This document shows, piece by piece, positions 20,982 to 30,424 of a DNA stretch of 64,000 nt. The notes beneath the pieces were generated by a model. The model searched no databases. It was not told the DNA's origin and was given only the letters and a program-made list of their open reading frames with translations. The stretch spans positions 1-64,000 of the forward strand of contig NZ_JYKY01000010.1 of the NCBI RefSeq assembly GCF_001042985.1, in the 5' to 3' direction. The position numbers were made by a program, and so were the translations under genes. The stretch is from Pseudomonas lundensis. GTDB lineage: Bacteria; Pseudomonadota; Gammaproteobacteria; Pseudomonadales; Pseudomonadaceae. Positions within the stretch are counted from its first letter, which is position 1, and every line of letters starts with the position of its first letter.

Positions 20982-21866
20982 TTACAGCCCGATATGCTCA
21001 CCGGATGGCGTCATTGGCAGCCCTGCCGATGAAGGGGATTGCACTGGGTTCAGGAAGTCCAGCACGACGCTTTTTGTGTGTCGACTGGCAGCCGTGTGTT
21101 CCATGTCCAGAAAGTGACCAGTGTTGTCCACGATGGCAAATTGGCTGTTGGTAACAGGGTGTGCGAATTGTCGAGCGTCTTTTGCCGCCGTGTATTCGTC
21201 CCATTCGCCATTGATGAACAGCACGGGAATAGCAATGCGTTCAGCCGCCTTGAGCCGACTCGCGTAGTCACTCGCCAGCAAATGGTCGATGTGGAAGTGC
21301 ATTTGCGCGTATTCGTGATCGGCAAGGGTGCTGATGTGACGAAAATTAAAACGTTTGAACAGGTGCGGCAAATGCTTGCCCAGTGTGTCGTTCACCAGAT
21401 GGCCCAGCAGGGTGCGGTCGCCCCTGGCTAGCCCGTGACGGCCCCGTTCCAGATAATCCTGCATGGCCGTATTGATGGCGGGTGAGAACGAACTGATCAC
21501 CGCTTTCTCAATACGCTGTGGTTGTTCAGCCAGGGCGGCCAGTGCAACCAGTCCGCCCCACGAAAACGACAGCACGTAATGGGCGTTAAAGTGCTCGATC
21601 AATTCCAGCAACACGTGGGCTTCAAGCTCATTGGTTAGCAGGGAAGGATGAGGATTGTGGGGTTTTGACTGACCCGCGTAGGGTTGGTCGTACAGCACGA
21701 CATTCAGTGCGGGGTGCAGGTTCTTGAGGGTCTGGGCAAATGAGGCCGTTGTGGACATCGACCCGTTGACCAGAATGATGGTGCGGTGTGCCGATTCGGA
21801 TCGGTAATGCTCGGTATGGATTCGATACTGACCTTGTATATCCAGCACGGCGATTTCAGGCTTCAT
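20982..21866 (-). CDS. phaG: (R)-3-hydroxydecanoyl-ACP:CoA transacylase PhaG
   Basis: This 294-residue alpha/beta-hydrolase protein begins MKPEIAVLDIQGQYRIHTEHY, like PhaG of P. putida. PhaG moves 3-hydroxyacyl chains from fatty acid synthesis toward medium-chain polyhydroxyalkanoates. The nucleophile elbow is S-x-S-W-G-G (SFSWGGLVAL). Later motifs are INGEWDEYTAAKDARQF and TGHFLDME. The paralogous RhlA (rhamnolipid precursor synthesis) shares these motifs, but the N-terminus fits PhaG better. The start at 21866 has GGGAG upstream. Confidence 0.87.
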   Translation of the reverse strand: MKPEIAVLDIQGQYRIHTEHYRSESAHRTIILVNGSMSTTASFAQTLKNLHPALNVVLYDQPYAGQSKPHNPHPSLLTNELEAHVLLELIEHFNAHYVLSFSWGGLVALAALAEQPQRIEKAVISSFSPAINTAMQDYLERGRHGLARGDRTLLGHLVNDTLGKHLPHLFKRFNFRHISTLADHEYAQMHFHIDHLLASDYASRLKAAERIAIPVLFINGEWDEYTAAKDARQFAHPVTNSQFAIVDNTGHFLDMEHTAASRHTKSVVLDFLNPVQSPSSAGLPMTPSGEHIGL

Positions 21867-21969
21867 GGCGTCGGACTCCCGCACATCGAACGTCGTTTAA
21901 TTCGAGAGTGAACCCGGAATGTGACAGTCAATCGTGCGGGGCTTGAGCTGGTGCCAGAGGGTTGCGGTC

Positions 21970-22668
21970 TCAGAACAACTCGATTTCCTGCGCAGTCAGT
22001 GCCCGGTACTGGCCTGGCGCGAGGCGTTCATCGAGCACCAACGAGCCGATGCGCTCGCGGTGCAGGCGCAGCACTTTGTTGTTGAAGTGGCCGAACATGC
22101 GCTTGACCTGGTGATAGCGGCCCTCAACGATGCTCAGCCGGGCACAACGCGGGCCAAGCACGTGCAAGTGGGCTGGCTGGGTGGTGAGGTCTTCATACGC
22201 GAAATAAATGCCGTGGTTGAACGTGACGGCATACGCGTCGGTGATCACGTGCTCTGTTTCAACGTAATACACCTTGGGCAGTTTGGTTTCAGGTTGCGTG
22301 ACCTGTCGTGACCAGTGCCCATCGTTGGTGATCAGCATCAAGCCGCTGGTGTTGAAGTCCAGGCGCCCGGCGATATGCAGGTCGTCCTTGTCCGGCTCGT
22401 TCAGCCAGTCGAGCACAGTGGGGTGTTGCGGGTCCTGAGTGGCGCTGACACAGCCGGGCGGCTTGTGCAGCATGAAATACCGCGCGGGCTTGCCGACCTG
22501 CAGGCATTGTCCGTCGCACTCAATACGGCTGAAGGCCCGCACCTCATGGTGAGGATCGCAGACGATGTGGCCATCGACCTGAACGCGCTTCTCGATCAGC
22601 AACAGGCGCACCTGTTTGCGATTGAATTGCGGCAAGTTGCTGAGGAAACGGTCTAAACGCATAGCCAT
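21970..22668 (-). CDS. rsuA: 16S rRNA pseudouridine synthase RsuA
   Basis: The protein has 232 residues. An S4-like N-terminal RNA-binding domain (MRLDRFLSNLPQFNRKQVRLLL) precedes the catalytic domain with GRLDFNTSGLML, whose Asp is the catalytic residue. The C-terminal motif is VEGRYHQVKRMFG. RsuA makes pseudouridine 516 in 16S rRNA. Start could be the second ATG (MRLDRF), two codons on. Confidence 0.92.
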   Translation of the reverse strand: MAMRLDRFLSNLPQFNRKQVRLLLIEKRVQVDGHIVCDPHHEVRAFSRIECDGQCLQVGKPARYFMLHKPPGCVSATQDPQHPTVLDWLNEPDKDDLHIAGRLDFNTSGLMLITNDGHWSRQVTQPETKLPKVYYVETEHVITDAYAVTFNHGIYFAYEDLTTQPAHLHVLGPRCARLSIVEGRYHQVKRMFGHFNNKVLRLHRERIGSLVLDERLAPGQYRALTAQEIELF

Positions 22669-22695
22669 CGATCACATGAAAAACCGGCGCGTAGC

Positions 22696-22920
22696 TTAAC
22701 GGTTGGCGTCGCCAGTCGTTGCAGGAAGTTGCTCAAGCACACCGGCGCACCGTGGGCACAGACAGGCCGCATTGCGCAGTTCGGCAGGTAACGCGTCAAT
22801 GACGCTCGGGTCGAGGGTGACGCTAAAACACCAGCATGCGCTCGTCGGCACATCATCGCTGGCGAGCATCGCGCATTCATTGCTGGCGCCGCAGGCAGGG
22901 CACAGGGCGGGTGTTGACAT
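22696..22920 (-). CDS. Cysteine-rich CWC family protein
   Basis: The product is 74 residues with [10 protein letters not shown], then CWC, then CLCPRC. This is the pattern of the Cys-rich CWC family, probably a small zinc-binding protein of unknown function. It lies 27 bp upstream of rsuA on the same strand and is probably cotranscribed with it. Confidence 0.85.
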   Translation of the reverse strand: MSTPALCPACGASNECAMLASDDVPTSACWCFSVTLDPSVIDALPAELRNAACLCPRCAGVLEQLPATTGDANR

Positions 22921-23068
22921 GGTAAATCCAATAAAACCGTGGGAGCTGGCCGCCTTTATACAACAGTTGGGCGACCGGCATGGTCATCCGCGACAGACGT
23001 GCCTGATTGCATTGACAAGGCGGGTGGGCTTTTTTAGTGTCCGCACCATTGTTTTTCGAGATGTAGCC

Positions 23069-23761
23069 ATGACGCTGGACGACCGTATAAAACTTGAACC
23101 CCTCTGGAAGCAGGCGCTGCGCGAGGAGTTCGAAAAACCCTACATGGGCGAGCTGCGTGAGTTCCTGCGTCAGGAGCACGCTGCGGGCAAAGAAATTTAT
23201 CCGCCGGGCCCCCTGATTTTCAATGCCCTGAATTCAACGCCGCTGGACAAGGTCAAGGTGGTGATTCTGGGGCAGGACCCTTACCACGGCCCGGGTCAGG
23301 CCCATGGGCTGTGTTTTTCCGTGCAGCGCGGCGTGCCTGCGCCACCTTCGCTGGTCAACATCTACAAAGAACTCAAACGCGATCTGAACATCGACATTCC
23401 TTCCCATGGCTGTTTGCAGTCATGGGCCGATCAGGGGGTGTTGCTGCTCAATACCACCATGACCGTAGAGCGGGCCAACGCAGCGTCTCACGCCAAAAAA
23501 GGCTGGGAGCACTTCACCGACCGGATAATCCAGGTGGTCAGCGAGACACAGCCCACGTTGGTGTTTTTGCTGTGGGGGGCACATGCGCAGGGCAAACAAA
23601 AGCTGATTGATGCCACCAAACATTTGGTGTTGACCTCTGTGCATCCTTCGCCGCTGTCGGCTTATCGAGGCTTTATCGGGAACGGGCATTTCAGCCGCAC
23701 CAACAAGTTTCTTGAGCAAAACGGTTTAACGCCCATCAATTGGACATTGCCTGCCGATTGA
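23069..23761 (+). CDS. ung: Uracil-DNA glycosylase
   Basis: Ung removes uracil from DNA. The 230-residue product starts [20 protein letters not shown] at 23069; the frame is open further upstream but without family similarity. Catalytic segments are [18 protein letters not shown] and [11 protein letters not shown], both intact. After the gene, a perfect CACACCAGG/CCTGGTGTG hairpin (23803-23827) without a T tract is visible. Confidence 0.95.
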   Translation: MTLDDRIKLEPLWKQALREEFEKPYMGELREFLRQEHAAGKEIYPPGPLIFNALNSTPLDKVKVVILGQDPYHGPGQAHGLCFSVQRGVPAPPSLVNIYKELKRDLNIDIPSHGCLQSWADQGVLLLNTTMTVERANAASHAKKGWEHFTDRIIQVVSETQPTLVFLLWGAHAQGKQKLIDATKHLVLTSVHPSPLSAYRGFIGNGHFSRTNKFLEQNGLTPINWTLPAD

Positions 23762-23856
23762 TCTGCGACCAATACAGGTGTGGACAGATAAACTCGACAT
23801 GACACACCAGGTGTGACGCCTGGTGTGTAAGTGATAACAGGTGAGAATCGCGCGAA

Positions 23857-24216
23857 TTAAACCAGCCGCATTCGACAATTGTCGGGTGCCTCAATCACTC
23901 TTTCTACAATGGCTTTAATTGGAACGGCCCACGTCATTCCACTTTCCGGGTCTGTGATAACGGCCAGATGTTCAGTACTGGCATCCAGATCCAGTCGGCA
24001 CCGTTCATCAATGATTTTGAGTTCGCCGTAGGCGCGACTGACCAACTTCTGTGCCGCCGGAACGCTCAGCGCGTAAATACTGACCAGATAATTGACGGTT
24101 TTACAAAATAAAATCTGATCGCTTTCCGGATGCTGGGGTTGGAACTTTCGTAAGAATGTCAGCGCCGATGCCTGTATCTGGTGCTCGTCATCTTCGGCTA
24201 AATGGGCAGATGTCAT
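23857..24216 (-). CDS. Hypothetical protein coupled to an Ogr-like gene
   Basis: This gene encodes 119 residues beginning MTSAHLAEDDEHQIQASALT. Its ATG overlaps the Ogr-like stop (ATGA). It is predicted soluble with a helical N-terminal half and has no domain I recognise. It lies in what looks like a remnant of P2-like phage control genes. Confidence 0.55.
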   Translation of the reverse strand: MTSAHLAEDDEHQIQASALTFLRKFQPQHPESDQILFCKTVNYLVSIYALSVPAAQKLVSRAYGELKIIDERCRLDLDASTEHLAVITDPESGMTWAVPIKAIVERVIEAPDNCRMRLV

Positions 24217-24479
24217 GGTGTCACTCCGCACGCATTATCAACGTTCTCAATAGCAGCGCGACGCAGGTCTTTATCAACATGAGGAAGACGAACATCCGGG
24301 TTGGGCATACCGCTGGGTGATAACTCATGGGTCATTTCGAATTCAGCCCTGACTGACCATCCACAGGCTTCAGTTGTACATTGCAAATAGGCGACACGTA
24401 AAAAAATATGTCTGCCTTCGCTGGTGCGGATCCGCATTTTGCTCAAGCAATGTGGGCAAACCATTTTGTAGGTGCTCAT
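24213..24479 (-). CDS. Ogr/Delta-like zinc-finger activator (phage origin)
   Basis: The product is 88 residues. The N-terminal zinc site CPHCLSKMRIRTSE plus YLQCTTEACGW (C-x2-C ... C-x5-C) is the Ogr/Delta pattern, known as the late-gene activator of P2-like phages. GGAG lies 8 bp before the ATG. No late phage genes are present nearby, so its target may be elsewhere or lost. Confidence 0.8.
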   Translation of the reverse strand: MSTYKMVCPHCLSKMRIRTSEGRHIFLRVAYLQCTTEACGWSVRAEFEMTHELSPSGMPNPDVRLPHVDKDLRRAAIENVDNACGVTP

Positions 24480-24813
24480 GAGTGACTCCGGTTAAACGTT
24501 GTTAAGTGCCAGTCGTAGCAGGCACGGCGTATAGAAAAGACCACTCCTTTGATCTCGGTGGGTGAGTGCCGGAACAGGAGGTGATAAGCAGTTCCAGCAT
24601 TAAGTAAGTTTTTGGTTTTGTTTTTGTAGGAATTTTGGATTGCGTATGTGTGAGTTGCGTTTTTTTGAGCGTGAAGCGAGTTGTTTGAGTGGTAAGTCAG
24701 TGTTGTCATTTTCGAAATATTTATAAGGTTGCAATTTTTTAATAATCTTGAAGTACTCAATGTGAGTAGATATTGAAGCAAAATCGCGCTGAGTCAAATT
24801 TGGATTATTCAAA
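24480..24813. other. AT-rich divergent control region between ogr-like and cI-like genes
   Basis: This 334-bp stretch is clearly more AT-rich than its surroundings. It contains a perfect 6-3-6 dyad, TACTCA-ATG-TGAGTA (24754-24768), about 46 bp before the repressor start; this is a candidate CI operator. A minus-strand open frame of 101 codons covers most of it and overlaps the ogr-like start, but its codon use is unlike a gene. Confidence 0.5.
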
Positions 24814-25215
24814 ATGAGTAACAAGAAATCAATTGAAGTACTTTTAAGGTTGAAACAGGTTTTCGGTGTTAAAACTGACGTTGACCTTTCTGGCGCCATG
24901 GGGGTTAGCCCTCAAACATTGAGCAGCTGGAAAGGGCGCTCAAAGATTCCCTATGCGCACTGTATTGAACTCGCCGAAAAGCACGATATATCGCTGGACT
25001 GGTTATTTAGCGGGCATGGCCCCATGTTGCTGCCTAACTGCCATCAAGTAACATCAGGCTATGACGTCTTTAATGCAAATGAGTTTCAAGTTTTAACGCT
25101 TTACCGCGCCTTGAATGCTTTCAATCAAGGGCTGGCGCTAAGCGCTATACAGGATCGTCAACATGTGCAGGGTTTGACGGAGCGCATAGAGATTTTGTCA
25201 CAGCGCGTCGAGTAG
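24814..25215 (+). CDS. Phage CI-type repressor (P2/186-like)
   Basis: This 133-residue protein has an N-terminal HTH (VDLSGAMGVSPQTLSSWKGRSKIPYAHC in two halves) and the SLDWLFSGHGPM segment common to P2/186 CI-like repressors. There is no LexA-like autocleavage domain. The C-terminus (ERIEILSQRVE) may be a dimerising helix. It is divergent from the ogr-like gene and convergent with the membrane protein gene. Confidence 0.78.
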   Translation: MSNKKSIEVLLRLKQVFGVKTDVDLSGAMGVSPQTLSSWKGRSKIPYAHCIELAEKHDISLDWLFSGHGPMLLPNCHQVTSGYDVFNANEFQVLTLYRALNAFNQGLALSAIQDRQHVQGLTERIEILSQRVE

Positions 25216-25232
25216 TCTGCTCAGCCATCAGG

Positions 25233-25586
25233 TCACTTTCCCCCTCTAAACCGTCGTATCAGGTCGACAATATCCGTCACCTGAATCCAGTCAGTCAGTT
25301 TTCGGCTGAGGGGGATTACCACCAATGCACATATAAAACCGCACACGCCGGGCGGTATGACGGGCAAGTAAAGTAATGCCACCGGCGAGAATAAGTAACC
25401 CACACTTACGCTGAGTAAAAAGCTCGCCATTTTTTTGAATATATTTTTATTTTTTCGGGAGCTCGCCACCAGCCACGCCCCTAAAAATGCTCCCCAGAAC
25501 ATCGGGTTGTTCACTATGTTTTCCAGCACGAGAAGGCACAGTTCTAGGTATTTATGGGCTGTGTACGCTAATTCTTCAGTGGCCAT
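25233..25586 (-). CDS. Small membrane protein, possibly a holin
   Basis: The product is 117 residues with three hydrophobic stretches (NPMFWGAFLGAWLVASS, MASFLLSVSVGYLFSPVALLYLP and VCGFICALVVIPL). A basic C-terminal tail (IRRFRGGK) follows. Size, topology and place beside the phage CI and Ogr-like genes fit a holin, but no endolysin is nearby. Confidence 0.5.
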   Translation of the reverse strand: MATEELAYTAHKYLELCLLVLENIVNNPMFWGAFLGAWLVASSRKNKNIFKKMASFLLSVSVGYLFSPVALLYLPVIPPGVCGFICALVVIPLSRKLTDWIQVTDIVDLIRRFRGGK

Positions 25587-25699
25587 GTCGGGACGCTCTT
25601 TTGTCGTGGGGCTGCACAGGGTTCAGAACATCGGTTGACGTGCATTTCAGGCAGTTTAATACGTATCGTGTCGTTCAGTTTTTTTGAGGTTTATAGTCG

Positions 25700-25996
25700 T
25701 CAGGTGTGTGTCAGGATGCCGAGTTTTAATGCTTTTAAAACAGTGGCGTGACGGCACCGTGTTCCAAACTTTGCTCTGAGGTTGAAGAAGTGAAAGTTGA
25801 TGGTGCTCTCGGCGCGGTGAAGTGTTCTGGCAATTTCTGCGGTGGTCATGCCTTTTGCACAAAGTTGCAATATTTGCTGTTCGCGAACGGTGATTTTTAG
25901 CGTGCAGGTCGCGTGCTCATTATCCAGAATTAATGATTTATAAGACTCGCCCTGTTTCATTTCAAAGCCTGCACTGTTGAAGGAATTGGGCTTCAC
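25700..25996 (-). CDS. LuxR-type HTH protein
   Basis: The product is 98 residues and almost entirely a LuxR/GerE DNA-binding domain (LKITVREQQILQLCAKGMTTAEIARTLHRAESTINFHFFNLRAKFG). The last helix keeps the T-x2-F-H pattern. It has no sensing domain; the N-terminal 30 residues show no motif. Target genes unknown. Confidence 0.78.
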   Translation of the reverse strand: MKPNSFNSAGFEMKQGESYKSLILDNEHATCTLKITVREQQILQLCAKGMTTAEIARTLHRAESTINFHFFNLRAKFGTRCRHATVLKALKLGILTHT

Positions 25997-26094
25997 AGTA
26001 AATGCTGAGTGTCAGGCCCTCAATGTAATAAAACTGTAAGAATCAGTCTTACATTGCATGACTTTTCCTACATTATTCGGGCTGTTTTCGACTG

Positions 26095-27126
26095 TCAGTG
26101 ATCAGACCTTGTCCAACGCCGGAATAAGGGTTGCGCGAGAAACAACACAAACAGCAGGCGCATGACTTGCAGTGCCGTCACCAAAGGCACGGAGAGTTGT
26201 AATACCTCGGCGGTCAGGCTCATCTCTGCGATTCCGCCCGGCATCATGCCCAGGGTCAGGGAGCGCAGGTCTAGGTGCGTGAGCGCGCTTAACCCCACAG
26301 CGCATGCACTGGCGATCATCACAGTGAGCGCTGTACCAAGGAGTGTGCGGGCGATAAAAGAAGGGGCGCGGCGAAAGAACTCGCGATTGAAGTGACAGCC
26401 CAGGCCGCTGCCGATTAGCCATTGGCCTGCCTGACTGCTGCCTTCGGGAAGCCCAGTGTGTACGTCCCACACACAGCTGACGCAAGCGCTGACAAGCAGA
26501 GGGCCGAACAACCAGGGGTTGGGTTGACCCAAACGTTGCCAGATCCAGGCCAGTAAGGCGCCGGCCGCAAACAGCAGCGTCAGCCAGGCGAAGTCCACGG
26601 GTGTGGCCTGTAAGGTCGGCGAGCCGGAGTCCAATGTGTATTTGAATGCGGCGGGTACGCATAAGACCACGGTCAATACGCGCAAACTCTGGCCCGCCGC
26701 CACACGGCTCAGAACAGCGCCGTTGCGTGCGCCGAGGTTGACCATCTCGCCCGAGCCGCCAGGCATGCTTGAGAAAAACGCAGTGGCTCGATCTTCTCCG
26801 CTGCGAAGCATGATCCATACGTTGATGATGCTCGACAGGCTCGTCAGCAGCGCACCGCACACAATCAGCCAAAAATGCGCGATCACCTGCTCTATCACCG
26901 TTGGCGTGAAATGCAGGCCGATGCCAATCCCGATAATCCATTGGCCGCACTTTCTGCCACCGGGGATTTCGGCCAACTGCCAGGGTGTCAGGCAGCGAAC
27001 CAGAATGACTGCCAGCAATGAGCCGACCATCCAGGGCAACGGCCAGCCGATCAGGCTGGCCAAGTAACCGCCAGCCAGACCGACCAGCGGCGTTGCCCCC
27101 CAGTGTTGGAAACGGCTGTCAGGCAT
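26095..27126 (-). CDS. AbrB/MpnG-type membrane protein
   Basis: This 343-residue protein has about ten hydrophobic segments and a duplicated fold: GWPLPWMVGSLLA and WLFGPLLVSA are the paired motifs, each followed by a glycine-rich stretch. An FFSSMPGGSGEMV / GMMPGGIAEMSLTAE pair is diagnostic of PF05145 (AbrB family). Its ATG overlaps the tctA stop by 8 bp, so it is part of the tct operon and may help tricarboxylate transport. The substrate is unknown. Confidence 0.85.
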   Translation of the reverse strand: MPDSRFQHWGATPLVGLAGGYLASLIGWPLPWMVGSLLAVILVRCLTPWQLAEIPGGRKCGQWIIGIGIGLHFTPTVIEQVIAHFWLIVCGALLTSLSSIINVWIMLRSGEDRATAFFSSMPGGSGEMVNLGARNGAVLSRVAAGQSLRVLTVVLCVPAAFKYTLDSGSPTLQATPVDFAWLTLLFAAGALLAWIWQRLGQPNPWLFGPLLVSACVSCVWDVHTGLPEGSSQAGQWLIGSGLGCHFNREFFRRAPSFIARTLLGTALTVMIASACAVGLSALTHLDLRSLTLGMMPGGIAEMSLTAEVLQLSVPLVTALQVMRLLFVLFLAQPLFRRWTRSDH

Positions 27127-28633
27127 TGGCTAGCGTACGTCGCTGAGCGCTGCGTTTGCGCCAGATTCGTACGATGGGCAGCAGTAACATCACGACCGTG
27201 AGCATCCACACGCCCAGCGTGATCGGGCTAGACCACAAGATCTCCAGCGCGCCATTGGAAATCGACAGGGCGCGGCGCAGGTTCTGTTCCATCAGGCCGC
27301 CCAAAATAAAGCCCAGGAGCACAGGCGAGAGCGGGAAGTCGAGCTTGCGCAGGATGTAACCGAAGATGCCTATGCCGATCATCAGGAACAGGTCGAAGGT
27401 GGTCGCATGCACCGCGTACACGCCAATCGCGGTAATGATGGCAATCACGGGCACCAGCGCCCAGTTTGGCACGGACAAAATGCGCGTGAAGATACGGATC
27501 ATCGGGATGTTGAGGATCACCAGCATGATGTTGGCGATAAACAACGAGGCAATCAGGCCCCACACGATGTCCGGCTGTTGTTGGAACAACAGTGGACCGG
27601 GGGTGATGTTGTACAGCGACAAGGCGCCGATCATCACCGCCGTGGTGCCTGAGCCCGGCACGCCGAGGGTCAGCATCGGCACCAGTGCGCCACACGCCGA
27701 GGCGCCGATGGCCGTTTCAGGGGCCGCCAGGCCGCGCATGTCACCCTGGCCGAATTGACCCGTCGCACCGGCCATGCGCTTCTCGGTCATGTAGGCCACA
27801 GCACTGGCCAGCGTCGCGCCTGCGCCGGGCAGCACACCCATGATGAAACCCAATAACCCGCAGCGGATATTCACGACAAACACCGCAGACGCTTCTTTGA
27901 GGTTAAACATCATGCGGCCTGTGGCTTTGACCGCTTCCTGGCCCCGGTGAGTTTTTTCCAGCAGTAACAGAATTTCGCTGATGGAGAACAGGCCCAACAC
28001 CAGGACCACGAACTGAATGCCGTCAGTCAGGTGAATGTTGTCCCCGGTGAAACGGTACACACCGCTGTTGGCATCGATCCCGACACTGGACAGAAACAGG
28101 CCGATCAGCGCGGCGATAAAGGTTTTCAGGGGGCGGTCGCCCGCCATCCCGCCCAGGCACACAATTGCAAAAACCATCAGCACGAAATACTCGGCGGGCC
28201 CGAATGCAATGGCCCACTTGGCGAGCAGTGGCGCGAACAGCACCATGCCGCAGGTCGCAATAAAGGCGCCGATGAACGAGCTCCAGGCTGACAGCGAGAG
28301 TGCGACGCCCGCCAGGCCTTTGCGGGCCATCGGATAGCCGTCCAGGGTGGTCATGACGGTTGAGGCTTCGCCGGGAATGTTCAGCAGGATCGAGCTGATC
28401 CGCCCGCCGTATTCACAGCCCAGATACACCGCTGCCAGCAGGATGAGTGCGGACTCGGGCGGCAGGCCCAGTGCAAATGCAATCGGGATTAACAGCGCAA
28501 CCCCGTTGATGGGCCCAAGGCCGGGTAACAATCCTACGACCGTGCCGATCAACGTCCCGCACAGCGCAGTCACCAAGTTGTAGGGGCTGAGCGCGACGCC
28601 GAAGCCCTGGCCCAAATAACCAAAAGTGTCCAT
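27119..28633 (-). CDS. tctA: Tripartite tricarboxylate transporter large membrane subunit TctA
   Basis: The protein has 504 residues and about 12 membrane helices. The TctA signature GLLPGLGPINGVALLIPIAF and the mirrored GVLPGAGATLASAVAYMTEKR are both visible. It transports citrate-type tricarboxylates with TctB and binding protein TctC in a sodium- or proton-coupled process. It starts one base after the tctB stop codon. Confidence 0.94.
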   Translation of the reverse strand: MDTFGYLGQGFGVALSPYNLVTALCGTLIGTVVGLLPGLGPINGVALLIPIAFALGLPPESALILLAAVYLGCEYGGRISSILLNIPGEASTVMTTLDGYPMARKGLAGVALSLSAWSSFIGAFIATCGMVLFAPLLAKWAIAFGPAEYFVLMVFAIVCLGGMAGDRPLKTFIAALIGLFLSSVGIDANSGVYRFTGDNIHLTDGIQFVVLVLGLFSISEILLLLEKTHRGQEAVKATGRMMFNLKEASAVFVVNIRCGLLGFIMGVLPGAGATLASAVAYMTEKRMAGATGQFGQGDMRGLAAPETAIGASACGALVPMLTLGVPGSGTTAVMIGALSLYNITPGPLLFQQQPDIVWGLIASLFIANIMLVILNIPMIRIFTRILSVPNWALVPVIAIITAIGVYAVHATTFDLFLMIGIGIFGYILRKLDFPLSPVLLGFILGGLMEQNLRRALSISNGALEILWSSPITLGVWMLTVVMLLLPIVRIWRKRSAQRRTLANA

Positions 28634-28634
28634 A

Positions 28635-29093
28635 TCAGTTCTCCAGAACGTCGAGCAGGCCGAGGGGCAGTGGAACGTCCATGGCTTTATCGAACAGCAG
28701 ATAAAGGCCGACGCTCATCACACTGATGATCACGACACTGGGCACCCAGCGACCGCCGTACAGACGGGCCATCGGGATGCCAATCAGGATGCTGCTGAGG
28801 ATAAAACCCAGGGGTTCGAAGGTGCCGGCAAAGATCAGCAGTAGCACGACGCACACCGCGATCTTGAGCAGTGTGTCGCGGTCCAGTTGTGGGTCTTCAT
28901 CGCTGTGCACCACGGGCGTCGGGCGCACAATCATGTAGATCAGGCCCAGCCCCATCAGGCCCAACATCAAGAGCGGGAAAGCCCGGGGGCCGACGGGTTC
29001 GTAGGAAAATGCTGCCTGATACGGCCAGGCCATCAGCGCCAGACCGACGCAGACCAGCAGCAACACCGAGGCAAAAAAGCGTTGTAAGAGCAT
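28635..29093 (-). CDS. tctB: Tripartite tricarboxylate transporter small membrane subunit TctB
   Basis: The product is 152 residues with four membrane segments (LLVCVGLALMAWPYQ, FPLLMLGLMGLGLIYMI, VCVVLLLIFAGTFEPLGF, SVVIISVMSVGLYLLF). This matches DUF1468/TctB in size and position between tctC and tctA. Confidence 0.92.
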   Translation of the reverse strand: MLLQRFFASVLLLVCVGLALMAWPYQAAFSYEPVGPRAFPLLMLGLMGLGLIYMIVRPTPVVHSDEDPQLDRDTLLKIAVCVVLLLIFAGTFEPLGFILSSILIGIPMARLYGGRWVPSVVIISVMSVGLYLLFDKAMDVPLPLGLLDVLEN

Positions 29094-29150
29094 GGTTCAC
29101 TCCTGCGCTGCGCGCCGGCGGTACAGCGCGCAATCAACTGTCAGCGGCGG

Positions 29151-30128
29151 TTACTGGATCAGGCCGAATTCTTTGGCCAGCACTTTGTAATCGCTCACCT
29201 GTTTTTTCACGTAGGTGTCCAGCTCGGGGCCGGTCATGGCGAACGGGAAGAGTTCGCGCTGATCGCGCAACGTGGCGAATTCCTCAGAGGCCAGCAACGT
29301 GTCAAAAGCGCCTTTCCACCACGCGTAGTCCTCGTCGCTGACTTTTGGACCAAGGTAAAAGCCGCGCACCACTGGCCAGACGATGTCGTAGCCTTGCTCT
29401 TTGGCCGTGGGAATATTCTTCATTTCGGGTTCATCCAGGCGGGTGTCAGAGAACACCGCGAGGATGCGCATGTCGCCGCTCTGGATGTGCGGCATGGAGT
29501 CGGAAATATCCGTACTGCCAACCTGAATGTGGCCGCCGAGCAAGGCGGTGGCAATTTCGCCGCCGCCTTCGAGCGCCACGTAACGCAAGTCGCGCGGGTT
29601 GATGCCGGCCGCCTTGGCGATCAGCGCCGTTTGCATCCAGTCCTGACTGCCTACGGTGCCACCGGAGCCGATGACCACGCTGCTGGGGTCTTTTTTCAGG
29701 GCCTGCACCAGATCATTGAGGTTTTTGTAAGGTGAGTCGCTTTTAACGGCAATGGCGCCATAGCTGGTACCCACGGCGGCAAGCCAGCGCACTGCGCCCT
29801 CATCGAAACGTCCGAATTTACCCTGCGCCAGATTGAGCAATGAGCCACTGGACCAGGCCACCAACGTGCCCGCATCTGCGGGGCGTTGCGCCACGACCGC
29901 GTTGTAGGCCACTGCCCCGACGCCACCCGGCATGTAGGTTACGCGCATGGGTTTGCTCAGCAGCTTCTCGTTCACCAGCGCGCTTTGCGCCAGTTTGCAG
30001 GTCAAGTCAAAACCTCCGCCCGGCGAGGCGGGGGCGATGCATTCGGGGCGTTTGGGTTCGGCAATCGCGTAGCCGGCCAAAACAAGGCAACTGGCCGCAA
30101 GGGCGAGGGCGCGCAGTGATTGATTCAT
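29151..30128 (-). CDS. tctC: Tricarboxylate-binding periplasmic protein TctC
   Basis: This 325-residue extracytoplasmic receptor has a signal peptide (MNQSLRALALAASCLVLAGYAIA). The Bug/TctC fold begins ECIAPASPGGGFDLTCKLAQ; YMPGGVGAVAYN and GSGGTVGSQDW line the ligand site. The start at 30128 has GGGAG upstream; an extension of 32 codons is unlikely. It is the first gene of tctCBA-abrB. Confidence 0.93.
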   Translation of the reverse strand: MNQSLRALALAASCLVLAGYAIAEPKRPECIAPASPGGGFDLTCKLAQSALVNEKLLSKPMRVTYMPGGVGAVAYNAVVAQRPADAGTLVAWSSGSLLNLAQGKFGRFDEGAVRWLAAVGTSYGAIAVKSDSPYKNLNDLVQALKKDPSSVVIGSGGTVGSQDWMQTALIAKAAGINPRDLRYVALEGGGEIATALLGGHIQVGSTDISDSMPHIQSGDMRILAVFSDTRLDEPEMKNIPTAKEQGYDIVWPVVRGFYLGPKVSDEDYAWWKGAFDTLLASEEFATLRDQRELFPFAMTGPELDTYVKKQVSDYKVLAKEFGLIQ

Positions 30129-30424
30129 GGTGTCTCCCGGTGCGTTTTTGTTTTTAGAGAGGGGCGGGGCCGCGTCACTACAAGGCGATACCGAAACCGA
30201 TAAGCAAGCTGATTTCAGTGGCATTGCGTGGCAGTGAGGGGCGAGGCAGCAGGTGTCGCAGGCGCAACCTGGCGCTGAGTGAGGCGATTTGGCAAATACG
30301 CAATAAACGGACGGGCCAGGTGGCCCAAGGCTTTAAAGCCGGCATGAGGCAGTGCTCCATTATTGTTCTTATTGGCGAAAACGCTTCAGGGCGCTTTTCG
30401 GGTCGCTACGGCATCCATAGCGAA

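Noticed and set aside
24476-24781. A 101-codon minus-strand frame overlapping the ogr-like start
   Set aside because: It is very Asn/Thr/Lys rich because the region is AT-rich, has no credible ribosome binding site and covers the likely CI operator. Its last 40 codons look slightly more gene-like, so I leave it open.
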